In this document: positions 6,560-10,293 of the stretch, in pieces
Layout of the letters: every line of letters begins with the position of its first letter
How positions within the stretch are numbered: position 1 is the first letter of the stretch
Source: JAGOTP01 sp964359565
Lineage (GTDB): Bacteria > Patescibacteriota > Patescibacteriia > 2-12-FULL-60-25
Direction: 5' to 3'
DNA length: 10,293 bases
Assembly (NCBI GenBank): GCA_964359565.1
Contig: CAYHTN010000045.1
Location: forward strand, 1 to 10,293
The notes under the pieces: model-generated
What the model saw: the letters and a program-made list of their open reading frames with translations, nothing else
Databases searched by the model: none
What the model was told of the DNA's origin: nothing
Position numbers and translations under genes: made by a program

Positions 6560-7768
6560 ATGGAGCGTATGCGGATTGCACACTGGATGGTTCAGGGAGG
6601 AAAAAACACCCTCTTAGCTCTCGTTAGTCTTATTCTTACGGGGCTTCTTTTAGAAGGAGGTCTACAGCTCACATCTCTGAGGCGACAGTATCTTCCCCCC
6701 TTGGAACCTCAGGGGTATGTCCGAGCCGATACCGCGATTGGCTATGATATAGCGCCTAATGTTCCACCTCGTAGACTTTCTTTTACGGATGGTGTCTATG
6801 AGGTGTGGTCGAATGAGTGGGGTTGTTTTGACATTCCGTTTCAACAAGCGACGTCTTCAATTTATCTTACAGGAGATAGTTTTACTTGGGGTTGGGTCCC
6901 TCTTGAGAAGAATTGGGGAAAGGGGATCGAAGCTCTTCTTCATGTCCGAGCGCTCACCTGTGGCGTTAATGGGTATGGCACACGTCAACAGCTCGTGAAG
7001 ACCTCTCGTCATCTGGCCGTGCTCCCTCAAAAGCCCTCTTTGCTTATCGTCGGTTATCTTGGCGCGAATGATGTTGATGATGATGTTCTCTTTCCTCATT
7101 ACAGCGTGTACGACGGCTATCGTATTCCTGCTCAAAAGCGTTGTAGTCAAGCTCTTGTTTTCCCCTATGCCGAAACAGCACCAGCGACATGCCAAATTCC
7201 ACCGCCATCGTTAAAAGCAAGCCAGAGAGTTCAGATATTTTTAGGGGCTCGATCGGTGCTCTATAATGTTGCAAGGCAAAGATTGCATATTGATCAAATT
7301 GTGTACCGTCTGAAACGGGTGCTCACGGATCCTCTGCGATCCGTGGAGGGTGTCGCGTCTGAAGCGCCCGCAGCCACCACGACGGTGCCGGGCCTTGTCT
7401 TTAAACGGCATCTCGAAAGCATGCAGGGATTTAAGCTGCTGGCAGAATCTGAAAACATCCCTTTACTCATCGTTCTGATCCCGTCAAAGACGGAAGTTCG
7501 TACACGTCTCCCGGACCAGGATCGACCAAACGAACGTATGCGGCAGTGGCTTGAGGAAGCGCACATTCCTTATGTTGACCTGCTTCCAAGCTTTCAAGCT
7601 CAAGAAAAACTCCCAGAGGGATCTCTCTATTGGAAGAGAGATGGGCATTGGAATGAACGTGGAAATCACCTTGCTTCCCTTGAAGTTGCCAAGTATATTA
7701 CCGAGCATCAATTATTGCCGGTTATGACAAATATCAATAACGAATATCAGGATTATCGCGATAATTAA
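6560..7768 (+). CDS. Membrane-anchored SGNH-fold hydrolase/acyltransferase-like protein (SGNH-3)
   Basis: A 402-aa paralog of SGNH-1, probably acting outside the cytoplasm on the glycan. The N-terminal hydrophobic segment at about 17-33 is a likely anchor. Blocks: I, LTGDSFTWGW (Ser107); II, GVNGYG (135-140); III, GAND (Asn170), the canonical form; V, RDGHWNERGN (Asp361, His363). All catalytic positions are intact. Shared with SGNH-1 are GYDI, the WSN..GCFD stretch and SLYW just before block V. Exactly four cysteines (89, 134, 195, 211) match SGNH-1 in order and nearly in spacing. A linker near 255-275 is rich in Ala, Thr and Val. ATG 6560 is the first in the frame after an in-frame stop at 6539; ATG 6569 or 6587 are alternatives. 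GT4 starts one base after its stop. The acyl donor and the true activity (transferase or esterase) are not evident. Confidence 0.86.
   Translation: MERMRIAHWMVQGGKNTLLALVSLILTGLLLEGGLQLTSLRRQYLPPLEPQGYVRADTAIGYDIAPNVPPRRLSFTDGVYEVWSNEWGCFDIPFQQATSSIYLTGDSFTWGWVPLEKNWGKGIEALLHVRALTCGVNGYGTRQQLVKTSRHLAVLPQKPSLLIVGYLGANDVDDDVLFPHYSVYDGYRIPAQKRCSQALVFPYAETAPATCQIPPPSLKASQRVQIFLGARSVLYNVARQRLHIDQIVYRLKRVLTDPLRSVEGVASEAPAATTTVPGLVFKRHLESMQGFKLLAESENIPLLIVLIPSKTEVRTRLPDQDRPNERMRQWLEEAHIPYVDLLPSFQAQEKLPEGSLYWKRDGHWNERGNHLASLEVAKYITEHQLLPVMTNINNEYQDYRDN
7324..7345. repeat. Perfect 8-bp inverted repeat inside SGNH-3
   Basis: CACGGATC (7324-7331) and GATCCGTG (7338-7345) are exact complements around a 6-base loop. 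The mRNA could fold into a strong hairpin within the codons for LTDPLRSV, in the SGNH-3 linker. No T-run follows on either strand, so it is not an intrinsic terminator. Confidence 0.45.
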
Positions 7769-7769
7769 A

Positions 7770-8906
7770 ATGATTCTCTCCCTCTCCATGAACACAGGAT
7801 ACACTGATGCGAAGAATAATTCGAAGCCAAAACGCCTTCGGGTCGGTTATTTATTTGCTGGGTCTCGTCTTCAGGCGCTCGAGCGTGTTCGCCGCGGTGA
7901 GAATCATGGCGCTGGATTCTGGGGCATGTGTCATCTTGATCAATTCAATATTCAAGCGGATCTTATCGAGCTAGAACAGGTATATCCACGTTGGTTCTGT
8001 CGGATAATCCGTCGCTACGTACCGGCATACTGGTCGCATTTATTTATCTTCTGGCGTTTTTTTTCTTACGATTTTATTTTTGCTTCCACTGGCTTTGGAA
8101 CTCAATTATTCTTTACCCTTCTTCCGATGAAGCGCCCGTTTTGGGTGATGTACGATTTTAATATTACGGGATTTTTAGGCACTGGAAGGTTGTTTCGACA
8201 AAAACTCTTCGCTTTTCTTGTGAAGCGTTCTGCGGGTATTGTCACGCTGAGTCAAAAAGAGGTGGAGATGCTAAAGGCTCGCTTCCCACGATTGGTTGAT
8301 AAGATAGTCTTTATTCCTTTTGGTGCAGATACCTCCTTTTTCGTCCCAAGACCGGTATCAGAAGAACGATCCATTCTTGCCATCGGGACGGATCCGGATC
8401 GTGACTATAAGACACTCTTTGCAGCGTGTGAGGGCTTAAATCTATCAGTGATCGTGACCACGAGGCCTGACCGTCTGACGCCATTTAATCCTCTCCCTTC
8501 GTTCGTTCGTATCGAGAGTTACTCGCCAAAAGAGCTTGTAGAGGCATACAATCGTGCGGCCGCAGTCGTGATCCCTTTGAATACATCTCGGCGTCTCAAT
8601 GACGCAATGGGCTGTTCGACGGTACATGAGGCGCTCATCATGGGAAAAGCGACGATCGCGACTCGGACGTTTACACTAGAGTCATACATTACTTCCGGAG
8701 AAAATGGTCTTTTGGTCGAAGAGGGAAATGTGAAAGAGCTCCGTGATGCGATTGTGAGTGTTATGACAGATGACCGCTTTCGCGCTCGATTGGCAAAAAA
8801 TGCTCGTACGTATGCTCTGACTCATCTTGAAATTACTTCCTGTACAGAAAGGCTCGCTGCCTTCTTCAAGCAGCTCGCGCATGTTTACGGAATTACGCGC
8901 TCATGA
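7770..8906 (+). CDS. GT4-type (GT-B fold) glycosyltransferase
   Basis: A 378-aa retaining glycosyltransferase of the GT1/GT4 Pfam group, which transfers a sugar from a nucleotide donor to a growing glycan in the cytoplasm or at the membrane face. The N-terminal half starts with LRVGYLFAG (23-31) and includes aromatic, partly hydrophobic stretches (about 87-130) that may dock on membrane. Linker-side motif: AGIVTLSQKEVEML (155-168). C-terminal domain: IPFGADTSFF (182-191), LAIGTDPDRDYKTL (203-216), AAAVVIPL, then GCSTVHEALIMGKATIAT (281-298) and SGENGLLVEEGN (309-320). Glu287 is the second Glu of the family's E-x7-E; the first position is Ala279, a variation common in part of the family. It starts one base after the SGNH-3 stop (ATG 7788 is an alternative), so it is co-transcribed. 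The end overlaps the convergent FkbM gene by 14 bp. Confidence 0.9.
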   Translation: MILSLSMNTGYTDAKNNSKPKRLRVGYLFAGSRLQALERVRRGENHGAGFWGMCHLDQFNIQADLIELEQVYPRWFCRIIRRYVPAYWSHLFIFWRFFSYDFIFASTGFGTQLFFTLLPMKRPFWVMYDFNITGFLGTGRLFRQKLFAFLVKRSAGIVTLSQKEVEMLKARFPRLVDKIVFIPFGADTSFFVPRPVSEERSILAIGTDPDRDYKTLFAACEGLNLSVIVTTRPDRLTPFNPLPSFVRIESYSPKELVEAYNRAAAVVIPLNTSRRLNDAMGCSTVHEALIMGKATIATRTFTLESYITSGENGLLVEEGNVKELRDAIVSVMTDDRFRARLAKNARTYALTHLEITSCTERLAAFFKQLAHVYGITRS

Positions 8907-9600
8907 GTTCTTTTTTGATGAAGAGCGCATCTTCGTAAAGGAGTTTGTCGGTGAGGCGGCTGTAATGTCGGCCCATATCACCGCTATATGAAAAACCTAG
9001 GCCGTCCATGATTCGACAGATGTCATTAAAAAGTGGCTGACCTTCATAGAGAGGAACGAAAGATGCTTCTATAATCGCTGCCGCTACTTTTTGCATGACA
9101 GCTGTTCCTCCGGCGAGCACTTTATCTTCGTAGCCTTGAACATCGATTTTCACCAATATCCTTGGGGCCAGCATTTCTTTCGCGAGCAGGTCGTCTAAGC
9201 GGGTGATTCGAATTGTTTCTGGGCGTGCATCTGCTGTTTTTGGATACAAGAGTTTGTGCAGCTTGCTCATAGGGCGAAGTGATGAGCTTGGATGAAACGC
9301 ATTATGTTCCATGGTCATTTCGCCTGCAGTGTCTCCTAAAGCAACCGAGAACGCTTTAAAACGTATGTCCTGCGCGTGCCGCGCCTGCAATTCTTGAAAG
9401 CAATCGGGGAGAGGTTCAAACGCGTAAATAAAGGCTTCTGGAAACTCCTGTCGCATATGGGAGGCAAAAACCCCATTATTTGCGCCTATATCAAGGATAG
9501 TCTGAATCCCTAGCGATCGAATGGTTGTGTTGAGGGGAGAATGATATTTCTTGACGTCATATCCGCAAGCGTTCAAGAGTTTTTTTAGTCGCATGAGCAT
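8893..9600 (-). CDS. FkbM-family SAM-dependent methyltransferase
   Basis: FkbM-family enzymes typically O-methylate sugars or polyketides; here a sugar of the surface glycan is the likely target. From ATG 9600 the protein has 235 aa and starts MLMRLKKLLNACGYDV. Motifs: ILDIGANNGVFASHM (35-49, SAM binding), AFEPLPDCFQEL (60-71), and the family hallmark KIDVQGYEDKVLAG (151-164). An upstream in-frame ATG at 9684 would add 28 residues read out of frame from the GT2-B tail, with no family character. ATG 9600 leaves a 5-bp gap after the GT2-B stop and fits the usual N-terminus; ATG 9594 is an alternative. The 3' end overlaps the end of GT4 by 14 bp. Confidence 0.92.
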   Translation of the reverse strand: MLMRLKKLLNACGYDVKKYHSPLNTTIRSLGIQTILDIGANNGVFASHMRQEFPEAFIYAFEPLPDCFQELQARHAQDIRFKAFSVALGDTAGEMTMEHNAFHPSSSLRPMSKLHKLLYPKTADARPETIRITRLDDLLAKEMLAPRILVKIDVQGYEDKVLAGGTAVMQKVAAAIIEASFVPLYEGQPLFNDICRIMDGLGFSYSGDMGRHYSRLTDKLLYEDALFIKKELMSA

Positions 9601-9605
9601 AGAGA

Positions 9606-10293
9606 TTATTCGACAAAATAGCGAGAGGTGATTTTTTTGACGATGTGGCCTTGTTCGTAAGCAAGATAGGGATGTTGTCGCCAAAAGAAAAGGGGATAGA
9701 GATGAGAAAATATTCCTTGAAGACAGGGAACATAGATTCTGATCAGGGCGTGAAGACTAAAAAAGAAGCGTGAACGCCAGGCGGTCAAACTGCGTTTTGG
9801 ACGGATTGTAAATTGCTCTCCTTTGTAACGTTCGATATCTTTGCTTAGTTGTCCTTGGCGCTTCCGGAAGCTGCTTAGAGGAGCATTCAGTGACCAAAGA
9901 GAGGTAAAACGAGCAAACTGAAGCCAGAGCCAATAATCTCCTGCAAAGCGCAAATGGGAAGGGATTTCTTTCACGTTCTCCCAGAGAGAGATTCTCCAGA
10001 AAACACTATCTTGTTCTACGAAGTAAGCCTCTTGTCCATAGATGCCTTTTTGAAGCCAGTCCTGATAATAGAGATTACAGACACCGCGACGAAGAAGGTG
10101 ACTTTCTTCGTCGATTGTTCGGGTAATACCTTTAATCCATTGAATCTCTGGAAAAGTTTTCAAGGCCTCTTGAATCCTGTGGAACGCACCTGGCTCGTAA
10201 CGATCATCCGCATTGATCCATGCAAAGATATCTCCGTTCGCTTCGGAAAATCCCTTGTTGATAGCGCTGTACATGCCCCCATCTCGTTCAGAG
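9606..10293 (-). CDS. Family 2 glycosyltransferase (GT2-B, 5' partial)
   Basis: A GT-A fold, WcaA-like glycosyltransferase. The frame stays open through the window edge: the residues before the ATG at 10274 read SERDGG, joining to MYSAINKGF to give the family's donor-loop motif. That ATG is therefore internal, and the first 60-80 residues, including the nucleotide-binding strand, lie outside. About 228 residues are visible. The metal-binding motif AWINADDRYEP is intact (Asp-Asp at 10203-10208), followed by IQWIKGITRTID, VEQDSVFWRISLWENV and AGDYWLWLQFAR. It is a paralog of GT2-A with the same block order, but keeps the aspartates GT2-A has lost. The basic, aromatic C-terminus (about the last 70 residues) may contact the membrane. 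It is followed after 5 bp by the FkbM methyltransferase, so the two are likely co-transcribed. Confidence 0.9.
   Translation of the reverse strand, partial: SERDGGMYSAINKGFSEANGDIFAWINADDRYEPGAFHRIQEALKTFPEIQWIKGITRTIDEESHLLRRGVCNLYYQDWLQKGIYGQEAYFVEQDSVFWRISLWENVKEIPSHLRFAGDYWLWLQFARFTSLWSLNAPLSSFRKRQGQLSKDIERYKGEQFTIRPKRSLTAWRSRFFFSLHALIRIYVPCLQGIFSHLYPLFFWRQHPYLAYEQGHIVKKITSRYFVE

Noticed and set aside
8897..8928. GCGCTC / GAGCGC inverted repeat around a T-run at the second convergent junction
   Set aside because: The T-run lies in the 20-base loop, not after the stem, so it does not look like an intrinsic terminator; a six-base stem is easily chance.
9601..9684. N-terminal extension of the FkbM methyltransferase from ATG 9684
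   Set aside because: It is the out-of-frame reading of the GT2-B 3' end; ATG 9600 gives the family N-terminus and a normal 5-bp gap.

Overview
The window is a densely coding stretch of a bacterial surface-glycan (O-antigen, capsule or exopolysaccharide-type) biosynthesis and decoration locus. It holds ten protein genes, two of them cut by the window edges, and only one real intergenic gap (about 88 bp, 6472-6559). The standard bacterial code fits: TAA, TAG and TGA all act as stops. Most starts lack a clear Shine-Dalgarno sequence. Nothing here names the organism. The weak ribosome sites, tight packing and mid-range base composition would suit a candidate-phylum (for example Patescibacteria-like) or other environmental bacterium, but that is only an impression. 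No RNA gene, mobile element or CRISPR array is visible.

Layout. Plus strand: a carbamoyltransferase (5' end missing, to 1804), a membrane-anchored SGNH-type protein (SGNH-1, 1791-2999) and a SAM methyltransferase (2999-3652) form one overlapping unit. It converges, with a 7-bp gap, on a minus-strand unit read from 6471 down to 3660: SGNH-2, a second SAM methyltransferase, and a family 2 glycosyltransferase (GT2-A). Across the 88-bp divergent gap a plus-strand unit begins: SGNH-3 (6560-7768), then a GT4-type glycosyltransferase (7770-8906). Its end overlaps by 14 bp, tail to tail, a minus-strand unit of a second GT2 (GT2-B, 5' end off the window) followed by an FkbM-family methyltransferase (8893-9600).

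How it fits together (inference from families and context). Three glycosyltransferases would build or extend a glycan. Three methyltransferases and the carbamoyltransferase would cap or decorate sugars in the cytoplasm. Three proteins, each with one N-terminal membrane segment and an outward-facing SGNH domain, would add or remove acyl groups on the exported polymer. No polymerase, flippase or nucleotide-sugar gene is in view, so the locus must continue on one or both sides.

Most notable: SGNH-1 and SGNH-3 are paralogs of identical length with the same four-cysteine pattern. Within the minus-strand unit 3660-6471, two enzymes each lack a key acidic residue: GT2-A has Ser-Lys-Asn where its family has Ser-Asp-Asp, and SGNH-2 has Ser-Gly-His where its family has Asp-x-His. 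A perfect DnaA-box consensus sits in the one divergent promoter gap.
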